A stretch of DNA of 13,010 bases, taken from the NCBI GenBank assembly GCA_002362735.1, contig DEUU01000265.1, forward strand, positions 1 through 13,010, given 5' to 3'. This document shows positions 1 to 7,087 of the stretch, piece after piece. The notes beneath the pieces were generated by a model, which saw nothing but the letters and a program-made list of their open reading frames with translations, was not told where the DNA came from and did not search any database. Both the position numbers and the translations under genes were made by a program. How positions within the stretch are numbered: position 1 is the stretch's first letter; the number at the start of each line of letters is the position of its first letter. This DNA comes from Dehalococcoidia bacterium UBA3254 (lineage in GTDB: Bacteria > Chloroflexota > Dehalococcoidia > Dehalococcoidales > UBA3254).

Positions 1-20
1 CAAGGGTTTTGGGATTTTAA

Positions 21-69
21 GACTGCACCGGAAATAAAAGGGACACATTTATATTAAGGAGGTGCAGTC
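21..69 (+). promoter_or_regulatory. Inverted repeat enclosing the ribosome binding site of the zinc-ribbon gene
   Basis: GACTGCACC (21-29) and GGTGCAGTC (61-69) are perfect 9-bp inverted arms. The strong Shine-Dalgarno AAGGAGGT (56-63), 8 nt before the ATG at 72, lies partly in the right arm. If the transcript starts upstream of 21, the mRNA can fold into a stem with a 31-nt loop that buries the end of the ribosome site. The repeat is seen directly; control of translation is inference. Confidence 0.4.
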
Positions 70-71
70 AG

Positions 72-368
72 ATGGCTTTGGAAGAAAAAACCCTGCGCTG
101 TCGTGATTGCGGACAAGAATTCGTGTTCACTACGGGTGAGCAGGAGTTCTATCAATCTCATGGACTTCAGAATGATCCCAGCCGTTGCCCTCAATGTCGT
201 GCAGCTCGCCGGCGAAGTCGAAATGGTGATGGCGGACGCCCCCGTCAGATGCACACCGTGACCTGCGCTGATTGTGGCGCTGAGACTCAGGTCCCCTTCG
301 AGCCTACTGAAGGCAGACCGGTCTATTGCCGCGAATGCTATGCAAAGCAGAAGAAAACGCCAGCTTAG
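72..368 (+). CDS. Tandem zinc-ribbon protein (zf-trcl type)
   Basis: A 98-aa soluble protein with two zinc ribbons. The first, residues 5-45, has C10-x2-C13 and C39-x2-C42 around a core reading EFVFTTGEQEFY. This matches the 'probable zinc-ribbon' family (zf-trcl). The second, residues 60-92, has C65-x2-C68, then 17 residues, then C86-x2-C89, with VPFEP and RPVYC between. This is the CxxC-x17-CxxC ribbon usually paired with the first. All eight cysteines are present and an arginine-rich linker (44-57) joins the halves. The ATG at 72 is fixed by AAGGAGGT 8 nt upstream. The function of the family is unknown; nucleic-acid or ribosome binding is plausible from the basic linker. The next gene starts 33 nt later but seems to have its own promoter. 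Confidence 0.9.
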   Translation: MALEEKTLRCRDCGQEFVFTTGEQEFYQSHGLQNDPSRCPQCRAARRRSRNGDGGRPRQMHTVTCADCGAETQVPFEPTEGRPVYCRECYAKQKKTPA

Positions 369-395
369 ACATTCACAGGGTTGTTCCGCTATAAT
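366..395 (+). promoter_or_regulatory. Strong sigma-70-type promoter for the DUF503 gene
   Basis: TAGACA (366-371, five of six consensus bases) and a perfect TATAAT (390-395) are separated by 18 nt. The -35 box overlaps the stop codon of the zinc-ribbon gene. The usual distance from the -10 box places the transcript start at about 401-403, on the GTG start codon at 402, so the transcript would be leaderless. Confidence 0.6.
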
Positions 396-401
396 TGAAT
401 A

Positions 402-692
402 GTGAATGTCGGCATATGTAAAGTAAAGCTGCGCTTGCCGGATAACCTATCTCTTAAAGGGAAAAGACAGGTAGTTAAGTCTGTCACTGCGCGCCTGAAA
501 AATAAATTTAATGTCTCTGTTGCCGAGGTTGAAGATAACGATCTCTGGCAATTAGCGACTATAGGAATTTGTTTTGTCAGTAATGACAAGCGGTTTACCA
601 ATGAGGTCCTGTCTAAAGCGGTCGAGCTCGTAGTTAACAATCAGGGCGATTTTGAAATGCTCGACTATGAAATAGAGATATTAGCGGTGTGA
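402..692 (+). CDS. DUF503 family protein (YlxP-like)
   Basis: A 96-aa protein matching the DUF503/YlxP family over its whole length. It has the N-terminal beta strand (GICKVKLRLPDN), the SLKGKRQVVKS segment at about residues 17-27, the NVSVAEVEDNDLWQLATIG core at 37-55 and a C-terminal strand (EMLDYEIEILAV). In Firmicutes and Chloroflexota the family often lies near nusA-infB-rbfA; here it stands apart, next to a helicase. Its biochemical role is not established. The GTG start at 402 is the only reasonable one, because an in-frame TGA sits at 396-398. No Shine-Dalgarno is present, but a perfect -10 box ends 6 nt before the GTG, so translation is probably leaderless. The helicase follows after 13 nt and is probably co-transcribed. 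Confidence 0.88.
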   Translation: MNVGICKVKLRLPDNLSLKGKRQVVKSVTARLKNKFNVSVAEVEDNDLWQLATIGICFVSNDKRFTNEVLSKAVELVVNNQGDFEMLDYEIEILAV

Positions 693-705
693 TGGAGGAT
701 GGGTT

Positions 706-2997
706 GTGGATACCACCGGCTTCATCCCCCATTTAACCGCTCAATCCGGTTATAGCGACCAGATCAGCCATATTGAGCAAATTCCTCCCCGTAAAGCAAG
801 ATACGGTGAACTGGAACGTCCTCTGGTTAACAGTCTTCAGGATTGTCTGGATGATAATGCTTTGTGGCCTCTTTATACTCACCAGGCTGAGGCTGTAAAC
901 CTTATCCGGCAGGGTAAAAACGTGATGGTGGCTACTTCCAGCGCCAGCGGTAAGACGATGTGTTATAACGTGCCGGTGGTTGAAAGTATCATCACGGAAA
1001 AAAGCTGCCGTGCTTTGTATTTATTCCCTACTAAAGCCCTGGCACAGGATCAGTTGCGGAATTTTCGGAGCCAGTTCTGTCCTGACCTGATGCATCCGGA
1101 AGATATCGATACCTTCGATGGAGATACTCCGCAGGCTGAACGGTATGAGATCAAAAAGAATGCTAAAATACTGATTTCCAATCCGGATATGCTGCACATT
1201 GGCATTCTGCCGAACCATCAGTCATGGGCCCGCCTGTTGCGCCGCCTGAGATATGTCGTGGTGGATGAAGCGCATATGTACCGCGGGGTTTTTGGTTCTC
1301 ACGTCGCCTGTGTTTTGAGAAGGCTCAGCCGGCTCTGTGAAATATACGGTACCAATCCTCAATTTATCTGCTGTTCCGCCACCATTGCCAACCCAGGCGA
1401 ACATGCGGCAAAGCTGGTAGGTTTGCCTTTCACGGTTGTGGACAATGACGGCTCGCCTCACGGCGGCCGGGACTTTGTATTCTGGAATCCGCCTCTCATG
1501 GATGACAAGAAAGAGACTCGCCGCAGCGCTAATAGCGAGGCCACTTTCCTTTTTACCGAACTTATACAGCAGCAACTCCGCACCCTTACCTTTACCCGCA
1601 CCCGCCGGTTGACCGAGTTGATCTATAACTACTCCCGCCAGAAGCTTGCCCAGGTTGATCACACACTCTCCCAGAAGATCAAACCCTACCGTGCCGGTTA
1701 CCTGGCTGAAGACCGCCGGAAAATTGAAAAGGAATTATTCACTGGCAAACTTCTTGGAGTAGTCTCCACTACTGCCCTTGAGGTAGGTATTGATATAGGC
1801 GATCTGGAAGCGACTGTCTTGACGGGCTATCCCGGAAGTATTGCAAGCACCTGGCAGCAGGCGGGAAGAAGCGGACGCTCCCGACAGAAAGCCCTGAGTT
1901 TTCTGATCGGAATGGACAATCCGCTCGACCAGTATTTTATGCGTCACCCGGAGGACTTTTTCCAGAAGAGTTTTGAGAATGCCCTTATCAACCCGGAAAA
2001 TCCCTATATTTTACGTTCCCATCTGGCCTGCGCAGCCTGGGAAATGCCTCTCACCGACCGGGATGAAAGATATTTCGGCCCCGCTTTGAAGTGGGAAACG
2101 GTCATCATGGAAAAGGAAGGACTGCTCCGTCAGAGGTATGGTAAGTGGTATTTCCCGCCGGGTATGGCTTATCCAGCCCAGGGCATCAACATCCGGTCTA
2201 CCTCGGGGAAAAACTATGCTATTGTGAATGCTCTTGACGGCTCACTCCTGGAAACGATTGAGTCAGCGATGGCTTTCTACCAGGTGCATACGGGAGCCAT
2301 TTACCTCCATCAGGGAGACACTTATCTGGTGGATAAATTGGACCTGGACAATTGCACGGCCTACGTCGAGCCAACTGATGTCAACTATTACACTCGTACC
2401 ACGGAACTTTCCGATCTGCGAATTATCAATGAGCACCGCCGGCAAACTTGCGGGGCGGTTACCGTGTGCGTAGGAGAGGTCGAAGTCAATTCGAGCGTTA
2501 TCGGTTACCGTAAAAAAGCCCAGCTTACAGAAGAGATCATCGGTGATGAACCCCTGGACCTCCCGCCTCAAATATTCAATACAGTATCTCTGTGGTTTGA
2601 TTTACCTCCAGAGGCTATTACCAGGATCGCTAAAGATGGGCTGGACTTCGCTGGAGGTATCCATGCCGTGGAGCATGCAGCGATCTCTATTCTGCCTCTA
2701 TTTGCCCTTTGTGACCGAAATGATATCGGGGGCGTTTCAACTCCGTTTCACGCAGATACCGGTAAAGCCCAGATTTTTATTTACGATGCTCATCCGGGGG
2801 GTATCGGAATTGCCGAAAAGGGCTATGAACTGATACTGGACCTGTGGGAGAAAACCTACCGGGCAATTTCCGAGTGTCCCTGTCAGGAAGGTTGTCCCAG
2901 TTGCATCCAGTCTCCTAAATGCGGTAATAATAATGAGCCACTGGATAAAAAAGCGGCGATAATAATATTGGAAGAATTGTTGGGTATCGGAAAATAG
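706..2997 (+). CDS. DEAH-box helicase with C-terminal DUF1998 zinc domain (MrfA/Hrq1 family)
   Basis: A 763-aa superfamily 2 DNA helicase. The Walker A motif is TSSASGKT (77-84), motif Ia is PTKALAQDQ (108-116), the Walker B box is DEAH (187-190) and motif III is SAT (224-226). TTALEVGIDIG (355-365) and QQAGRSGR (384-391) form motifs V and VI of the second RecA lobe. The C-terminal DUF1998-type region ends in a cysteine cluster (C724, C726, C730, C733, C739) that is the metal-binding site of this family. Length and domain order match Bacillus MrfA (YprA, a mitomycin-lesion repair helicase) and fungal Hrq1, a 3'-5' helicase. The usual Bacillus partner nuclease MrfB is not in the window. The GTG start at 706 has GGAGG (694-698) 7 nt upstream, and the gap to DUF503 is 13 nt. 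A role in interstrand-crosslink or bulky-lesion repair is inferred from the family. Confidence 0.93.
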   Translation: MDTTGFIPHLTAQSGYSDQISHIEQIPPRKARYGELERPLVNSLQDCLDDNALWPLYTHQAEAVNLIRQGKNVMVATSSASGKTMCYNVPVVESIITEKSCRALYLFPTKALAQDQLRNFRSQFCPDLMHPEDIDTFDGDTPQAERYEIKKNAKILISNPDMLHIGILPNHQSWARLLRRLRYVVVDEAHMYRGVFGSHVACVLRRLSRLCEIYGTNPQFICCSATIANPGEHAAKLVGLPFTVVDNDGSPHGGRDFVFWNPPLMDDKKETRRSANSEATFLFTELIQQQLRTLTFTRTRRLTELIYNYSRQKLAQVDHTLSQKIKPYRAGYLAEDRRKIEKELFTGKLLGVVSTTALEVGIDIGDLEATVLTGYPGSIASTWQQAGRSGRSRQKALSFLIGMDNPLDQYFMRHPEDFFQKSFENALINPENPYILRSHLACAAWEMPLTDRDERYFGPALKWETVIMEKEGLLRQRYGKWYFPPGMAYPAQGINIRSTSGKNYAIVNALDGSLLETIESAMAFYQVHTGAIYLHQGDTYLVDKLDLDNCTAYVEPTDVNYYTRTTELSDLRIINEHRRQTCGAVTVCVGEVEVNSSVIGYRKKAQLTEEIIGDEPLDLPPQIFNTVSLWFDLPPEAITRIAKDGLDFAGGIHAVEHAAISILPLFALCDRNDIGGVSTPFHADTGKAQIFIYDAHPGGIGIAEKGYELILDLWEKTYRAISECPCQEGCPSCIQSPKCGNNNEPLDKKAAIIILEELLGIGK

Positions 2998-3026
2998 TTC
3001 AGCCCGGTCTTAAGACCGGGCTGAAC
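2997..3026. terminator. Perfect 30-bp GC-rich palindrome at the helicase stop codon
   Basis: GTTCAGCCCGGTCTT (2997-3011) is followed directly by its exact reverse complement (3012-3026). As RNA it makes a stem of about 13 bp with a TTAA loop. It starts on the last base of the helicase stop codon. No T-run follows on either strand; AAGGAGAG comes next. It is therefore not a classical intrinsic terminator. It may be a Rho-independent variant, an mRNA 3'-end stabiliser or a dyad for a DNA-binding protein. Confidence 0.5.
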
Positions 3027-3034
3027 AAGGAGAG

Positions 3035-3106
3035 ATGATGAAAAAGCTATTCTCGGTTGCCCCCAACAATTATCAATATAACCTAAAATTGTTAAGAATC
3101 TGTTAA
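3035..3106 (+). CDS. Possible 22-23 aa leader peptide upstream of ftsY
   Basis: A short ORF begins with two tandem ATGs (3035 and 3038) and ends at TAA 3104-3106. AAGGAG (3027-3032) lies 2 or 5 nt before them, so the second ATG fits better. The product starts MMKKLFSV and ends LKLLRIC, basic with some hydrophobic residues, and has no recognised domain. It sits between the 30-bp palindrome and ftsY, and ends 19 nt before the ftsY start. It could be a leader peptide, a microprotein or chance. The Shine-Dalgarno is the only direct support. Confidence 0.3.
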   Translation: MMKKLFSVAPNNYQYNLKLLRIC

Positions 3107-3125
3107 TTTTTCGGAGGAACTTGAT

Positions 3126-4028
3126 TTGTTCAAAAACTTATTTAAAAAAGCGCTGCAGCCCACCAAAGACAACTGGTTTTCTAAAGCGATGCATCTGTTT
3201 GATCGGACTTCTATCGACGAGTCCATCTGGACCGATCTGGAAGAAGTCTTAATTTCGGCTGATGTAGGTATGGAGACCACTGAAAAATTGATCGAGCGGA
3301 CCAAACAGAAGGTCAAGGATGAGAAGCTCAAAGATGGCTCAGAAGTGCGCGAAGCTTTAAAAAAGGAGATGGTGAACATTTTGAGTTTGCCCTCGCCAGA
3401 ACCCCTGGTATCTGATTTTCCGAAAGTGGTTTTGGTGATCGGTGTCAACGGTTCAGGCAAGACCACTTCCATTGCGAAACTGGCTTTTCAGGCCAGGAGC
3501 GAGGGCAAATCAGTTGTTCTGGCCGCGGGGGATACTTTTCGGGCGGCAGCTATTGACCAGCTTAGGGTTTGGGCTGAAAGAATTGGTGTGGATATTGTAG
3601 CTCATCAGCCGGGGGCCGATCCGGGGGCAGTAGTTTTTGATGCCATGTCAGCCGCTAAAAGCCGGAAAGCCCAGCTTCTCATTATCGATACCGCCGGACG
3701 TTTACATACGAAATTTAATTTGATGGAAGAGTTAAAAAAAATCAAGCGGGTAGCTGCCAAAACCGATCCCACAGCACCTCATGAGGTAATCCTGGTGCTG
3801 GATGCCACGACCGGTCAAAATGGACTGCTGCAGGCCAAGAATTTCACTGAAGCCGCCGGTGTAACTGGCATTTTCCTGGCGAAGCTTGATGGGACCGCCA
3901 AAGGCGGGATAGCCCTGGCGATTTGCGATCAATTGAAAATACCTGTTAAATATATAGGTGTCGGCGAGCATCCGGAAGATATAGCTTCCTTTAACGCCCA
4001 GTCCTTTGTCGAGGCGCTGAGCTCATAG
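3126..4028 (+). CDS. ftsY: Signal recognition particle receptor FtsY
   Basis: A 300-aa SRP-family GTPase made of the N and G domains only. The long acidic A domain of E. coli FtsY is absent; a short basic N-terminus (FKNLFKKAL) may act as the membrane-contacting helix. The N domain helical bundle spans about residues 15-95. GTPase motifs are the P-loop GVNGSGKTT (106-114), DTFRAAA of the insertion box region (136-142), DTAGR (188-192) and [10 protein letters not shown] (252-261), followed by GVGEHPEDI (278-286). FtsY docks the SRP-ribosome complex at SecYEG for co-translational insertion of membrane proteins, with GTP hydrolysed in the FtsY-Ffh pair. The start is TTG at 3126, with GGAGG (3113-3117) 8 nt upstream. 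The nearest genes are an upstream helicase and downstream lgt (85-nt gap), both on the same strand. Confidence 0.97.
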   Translation: MFKNLFKKALQPTKDNWFSKAMHLFDRTSIDESIWTDLEEVLISADVGMETTEKLIERTKQKVKDEKLKDGSEVREALKKEMVNILSLPSPEPLVSDFPKVVLVIGVNGSGKTTSIAKLAFQARSEGKSVVLAAGDTFRAAAIDQLRVWAERIGVDIVAHQPGADPGAVVFDAMSAAKSRKAQLLIIDTAGRLHTKFNLMEELKKIKRVAAKTDPTAPHEVILVLDATTGQNGLLQAKNFTEAAGVTGIFLAKLDGTAKGGIALAICDQLKIPVKYIGVGEHPEDIASFNAQSFVEALSS

Positions 4029-4113
4029 CGGATGAAAGTAAAAATAAAGTCATCATTCTGGAGCTCCGTGCAGAATCTGGTGTGGAAATGAAGATAAGAG
4101 AGGGTTTCTGAAA

Positions 4114-4923
4114 TTGCAAAACGTTTTTTATATCGGAGTTGACCCTGTTATCGTCCATATCGGGCCTCTAAGTATTGGCTGGTATGGCCTGATGGTAGCG
4201 CTGGCAGTGATAACCGTCGTCGGTTGGCTGGCCTGGCAGAACAGCAAAAGCCATGCTTTGAGCTATGACACTGTTTTTACTGCAGCCCTGATCGGCATTC
4301 CTTCCGGAATTGTATTTTCCAAAATTCTGCACGTGATCGATCAGTTCGGCTACTACAGCCTGTATCCGGAAAAGATTCTTAGCGGGGAGGGTTTGACTAT
4401 CTGGGGAGCGGTGCTGGGAGCTACCATCGGTGTCTGGATTTACAGCTTGTTCTCTCGTCATTTCCGTTTTACATTACTGGCGGATATGATAGCGCCGGGA
4501 ATCATTTTGGCCCAGGCGATCGGCCGGGTGGGCTGTACTTTCAATGGCTGCTGCTACGGTATCGATTCTGACAGCCCGGTGGCTGTTATTTATACCAATC
4601 CACATAGTTATGCCCCGGTGGGAATCCCGGTCCTGCCGACTCAGACGTTCGAAATTGTCTTCGACCTGGTGGTTTTCGGTATTCTCCTCCTGCTCAGAGG
4701 CAAGCTCAAGCCGGAAGGGTCTCTTTTCGCCGTTTATTTCGCCTTTTATGCCGCCTGGCGTTTGGGCATCGATTTCGTCCGGGAAGGTACTCCGTTCCTC
4801 TTTGGGCTGCATCAGGCTCAGGTTATTGGCATCATCATTCTGGCGGTTACTATCCCCTTCATCATCGTCAAGACCCGTTGGAATAAAAAAGAAACACCTG
4901 CCAGTGCTGAAGTAGAAGCTTAA
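4114..4923 (+). CDS. lgt: Prolipoprotein diacylglyceryl transferase Lgt
   Basis: A 269-aa multi-pass membrane enzyme that moves diacylglycerol from phosphatidylglycerol to the lipobox cysteine of prolipoproteins, the first step in lipoprotein maturation. The N-terminus has the family's IGPLSIGWYGLM stretch (16-27). The Lgt signature is GRVGCTFNGCCYG (137-149), followed by PTQTFE (175-180) and a C-terminal RLGIDFVRE (216-224). Hydrophobic segments lie at about 20-40, 54-74, 94-113, 119-136, 180-195, 203-221 and 233-252. The signature has Cys where E. coli Lgt has Asn146 and Glu151, a form I associate with Chloroflexota and some other phyla. The start is TTG at 4114 with AGAGGG (4099-4104) upstream and no better in-frame choice. 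It ends 36 nt from the convergent MFS gene. The hydrophilic tail NKKETPASAEVEA is cytoplasmic by inference. Confidence 0.95.
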   Translation: MQNVFYIGVDPVIVHIGPLSIGWYGLMVALAVITVVGWLAWQNSKSHALSYDTVFTAALIGIPSGIVFSKILHVIDQFGYYSLYPEKILSGEGLTIWGAVLGATIGVWIYSLFSRHFRFTLLADMIAPGIILAQAIGRVGCTFNGCCYGIDSDSPVAVIYTNPHSYAPVGIPVLPTQTFEIVFDLVVFGILLLLRGKLKPEGSLFAVYFAFYAAWRLGIDFVREGTPFLFGLHQAQVIGIIILAVTIPFIIVKTRWNKKETPASAEVEA

Positions 4924-4959
4924 ACCATCCCGGGTCTGAAAAGATCTCCCTAAATCGAT

Positions 4960-6195
4960 TTACGGCGGCGGGTCAGCTGTAAGCTGTTTATTACCCTCCT
5001 GACTTTTCTCCAGATTCATTAGCGATGGAATAAAAAACCCAGCGATGCCAATCAGTAGAACCGCTGCGCCGGCTATGTAGAACAACATGCGTATTCCAAT
5101 GGCATCCGCGATAGGTCCTGAAATAGCAAGGCCCAGAGGCGTGATGATGGAGCTGATTGATCCAAACAAAGCAAACACGCGGCCCTGCATATCCTTCGCT
5201 ACGGAGGCTTGAAGAGAGGCCATAATTGGTGCGCTGGCAAAGGAAATCCCGGCTCCAACCAGAACACTGCCGGCTACTCCCAGAAGAAAAAGTGTCATGG
5301 AAGTAAAACCGATTCCGACCGTTGCGACACCGGCCAGGATCACTCCCGACAGACAGGTGACAATGCGGCGTTTGAAACCGCCCCAGGCTCCCAGGATCAA
5401 GCCGCCTGCAATCATCCCTACCCCAAACGCCGAGTTCAACCATCCCAGTTTAAGTACTTCCCCATTAAGATGCCTGCTTACTAATATCGGAAGCAGAGTA
5501 AAGGCGGGTATCAGAAAGAAGGTGACTACGGCGGATAGTACGATCAGGGCTTTGATCCCTCCGCGGTCACGCAGATAACGGAAACCCTCCATCATTTCTA
5601 TTTTAACGGAGGTCTTAACCGTCGAAGCATTACGTACCGGCTGTGGTATGAATATGGGAAGAAGACAGCCAACGGCTATTATAGCAGTGATAATATCTAA
5701 TAACAGCACTCCTTGCATGGGCAGCAATCCCAGCAGCATAGCGCCAACAGGAGGTCCGGCAATGTTAATCACGCCCTGAAGCGTCTGGGTGAGACCGGCC
5801 GCCCGGGAGAGGTTTTGCTCAGGCACAATCATAGGAACAACGGCTTGCATTGCCGGAAAATGGAATGATTGTCCGATGGCTCTCAGCACCAGAGCGATAT
5901 AGATTTGCCATACCTGAATTGTGTTCGTCAGGAACAGTACTACCAGGACTAAAGTTATCAGCGAAATGGATAGATCGGCCAGGATCATAATCCGTTTCCG
6001 GTTCCAGCGGTCAACGAGGGGACCAATAATTGGGCCAAGAACAATTTGGGGAAGAAATGCTACTGTCCATGCGGTAGCCAGGACTGTGGCTGAACCGGTC
6101 TTTATCGTCAGATACCATGCCAGGGAGAACTCTACTACCGCGCTCCCAAAAAGTGAGAAAGCCTGGCTGGCCCAGATGACTAAAAACTTCTTTAT
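4960..6195 (-). CDS. MFS transporter (MFS_3 / enterobactin-exporter-like), apparent ATA start
   Basis: A 411-aa, 12-TM major facilitator. The N-terminus (KKFLVIWASQAFSLFGSAV) is typical of MFS_3 drug- and siderophore-exporter-like proteins. Motif A, G-PLVDRWNRKR, lies at residues 58-68. The central loop near residues 190-210 (RNASTVKTSVKIEMMEGFRYLRD) has the usual '..EGFRYLR' form. The first ordinary start (ATG, complement of 5986-5988) would delete TM1, TM2 and motif A. Homologous sequence runs back to ATA at 6195-6193, the exact spot for a start: AGGAGG (complement of 6203-6208) lies 7 nt upstream, and an in-frame TAG sits at 6198-6196. Either ATA is used, or the start codon is mutated or miscalled. 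The substrate cannot be told from sequence. It is a single-gene unit, convergent with lgt. Confidence 0.88.
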   Translation of the reverse strand: MKKFLVIWASQAFSLFGSAVVEFSLAWYLTIKTGSATVLATAWTVAFLPQIVLGPIIGPLVDRWNRKRIMILADLSISLITLVLVVLFLTNTIQVWQIYIALVLRAIGQSFHFPAMQAVVPMIVPEQNLSRAAGLTQTLQGVINIAGPPVGAMLLGLLPMQGVLLLDIITAIIAVGCLLPIFIPQPVRNASTVKTSVKIEMMEGFRYLRDRGGIKALIVLSAVVTFFLIPAFTLLPILVSRHLNGEVLKLGWLNSAFGVGMIAGGLILGAWGGFKRRIVTCLSGVILAGVATVGIGFTSMTLFLLGVAGSVLVGAGISFASAPIMASLQASVAKDMQGRVFALFGSISSIITPLGLAISGPIADAIGIRMLFYIAGAAVLLIGIAGFFIPSLMNLEKSQEGNKQLTADPPP

Positions 6196-6360
6196 CTAAA
6201 CCCCTCCTGGTATATGTATTATTTTAGGTTCCATCTCTGGATAAGAATATACTCTTCATATTATCTCAGGTCCCCTCTTCCGGTAAAGGTTCTAGCCGGT
6301 AGGAAATCCAAGGGGTCGCCACACAACTCCCAACTCTAAACTTATCACCGTACTTTATTC

Positions 6361-6447
6361 GGTCCTTCACCCGGTAAAGGGGTTGCCCCTGCATTCCCTC
6401 ACATCTTTCTGATGCAGGGGGACCCCTTAAAAAAACAAGGAAGGACC
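6361..6447. repeat. 87-bp palindromic (MITE/REP-like) element
   Basis: Nested inverted repeats share one centre. The outer arms are GGTCCTTC (6361-6368) and GAAGGACC (6440-6447). The inner arms are AAGGGGTTGCCCCTGCAT (6377-6394) and its near-complement (6412-6428), with one bulge and one mismatch, around a 17-nt loop. The right inner arm is followed by A7, so it is not a terminator for plus-strand transcripts, and no T-run follows it on the minus strand. The design fits a small non-autonomous mobile or interspersed repeat, or a structured RNA. Copy number cannot be seen here. Confidence 0.5.
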
Positions 6448-6540
6448 CCAACTTTAACATTTTGAATTTCAATTTTGATTTTTGACTTTTGGTTCTGGCT
6501 TGTCAAGGTTAGGGTTTAGAATTTAATGATTTCCCGCTTC

Positions 6541-6595
6541 TTGACTCGAGCTTCATTACAGGCTAAAGTATGGATATCCATGAAAGGTAGAGGAG
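6541..6595 (+). promoter_or_regulatory. Promoter, dyad and ribosome site of the C_GCAxxG gene
   Basis: TTGACT (6541-6546, five of six) and TAAAGT (6564-6569, four of six) have a 17-nt spacer. Right after the -10 box lies a perfect 12-bp palindrome, ATGGATATCCAT (6570-6581), covering the expected transcript start; it could be a small operator. AGGAG (6591-6595) is 6 nt before the ATG at 6602. Confidence 0.5.
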
Positions 6596-6601
6596 AAAGA
6601 G

Positions 6602-7039
6602 ATGGGGAACAAAGCCGATTCCGCCTGCGCCAGTATGAAAGGCCACAAAATGAACTGCTGCCAGTGCACGTTGACGGCATTCTGTGAGGAATTGGGTCTG
6701 GACCGCAACCTGGCGCTGAAGCTGGCATTGGGATTCGGGGGCGGGATGGGAAGTATGGGTAAAACCTGTGGAGCTGTTACCGGAGCCTACATGGTGATCG
6801 GACTAAAACAGAATTTGACCGAAAGGGATCCGGATACAATCAGAGACCTATCGCGAAAACTGGTGAGAGATTTCAGCAGTAAATTCATTAGCCTGCATGG
6901 TTCTCTCGAATGTAAAGACCTGCTGGGTTGTGATCTAAGCAAACCTGGAGCACGAGATATTGCTCGCGACAAAGGTCTATTGGATACGGTTTGTCCGCAG
7001 CTTGTCCGTGACTCGGTGGAGATTTTAGAAAACCTGTGA
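6602..7039 (+). CDS. C_GCAxxG_C_C family redox/metal-binding protein
   Basis: A 145-aa cytoplasmic protein of the C_GCAxxG_C_C family (putative redox-active protein). It has an N-terminal cysteine cluster (C19, C20, C22, C28), a glycine-rich turn leading to CGAVTGAYMVIGL (residues 56-68), then a C-terminal part with C104, C110 (GCDLSKPGARD) and C131 (CPQLVRDSVEIL). The order of these cysteines fits the family pattern. The family is common in anaerobes and is thought to bind a metal or cycle disulfides, but its reaction is not established. The ATG at 6602 has AGGAG 6 nt upstream and a plausible promoter at 6541-6569. It stands alone and converges on an unrecognised gene 48 nt downstream. The extra Cys9/19/20/22 near the start may form a further metal site. 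Confidence 0.85.
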   Translation: MGNKADSACASMKGHKMNCCQCTLTAFCEELGLDRNLALKLALGFGGGMGSMGKTCGAVTGAYMVIGLKQNLTERDPDTIRDLSRKLVRDFSSKFISLHGSLECKDLLGCDLSKPGARDIARDKGLLDTVCPQLVRDSVEILENL

Positions 7040-7087
7040 GTTTTTTCCAGAACCTGTATGGTATTATTCCATTCCGGGCCCAGCTAT

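Larger units (their letters stand above)
6196..6601. other. 406-bp intergenic region between the divergent MFS and C_GCAxxG genes
   Basis: No credible gene is seen. The left end holds the MFS ribosome site (6201-6208). AT-rich DNA at about 6215-6262 could hold its promoter, but no convincing -35/-10 pair was found. The centre (6268-6447) is rich in short repeats: CCGGTAAAGG occurs at 6280-6289 and 6371-6380, and AAGGGGTYGCC at 6310-6320 and 6377-6387. A palindromic element lies at 6361-6447 (separate entry). From 6458 to 6492 a run of TTTTGA-like words follows. The right end has a promoter and ribosome site for the next gene. Confidence 0.6.

Noticed and set aside
1222..1662. 146-aa minus-strand ORF inside the helicase
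   Set aside because: It is a shadow frame of a well-conserved helicase region.
4032..4111. Two tiny ORFs (19 and 7 aa) overlapping by ATGA before lgt
   Set aside because: The first has no ribosome site and neither shows protein-like features; the overlap is probably chance.
6266..6472. 68-aa minus-strand ORF across the palindromic element
   Set aside because: No ribosome site, no family resemblance, and it is made of inverted-repeat DNA; best explained by chance.
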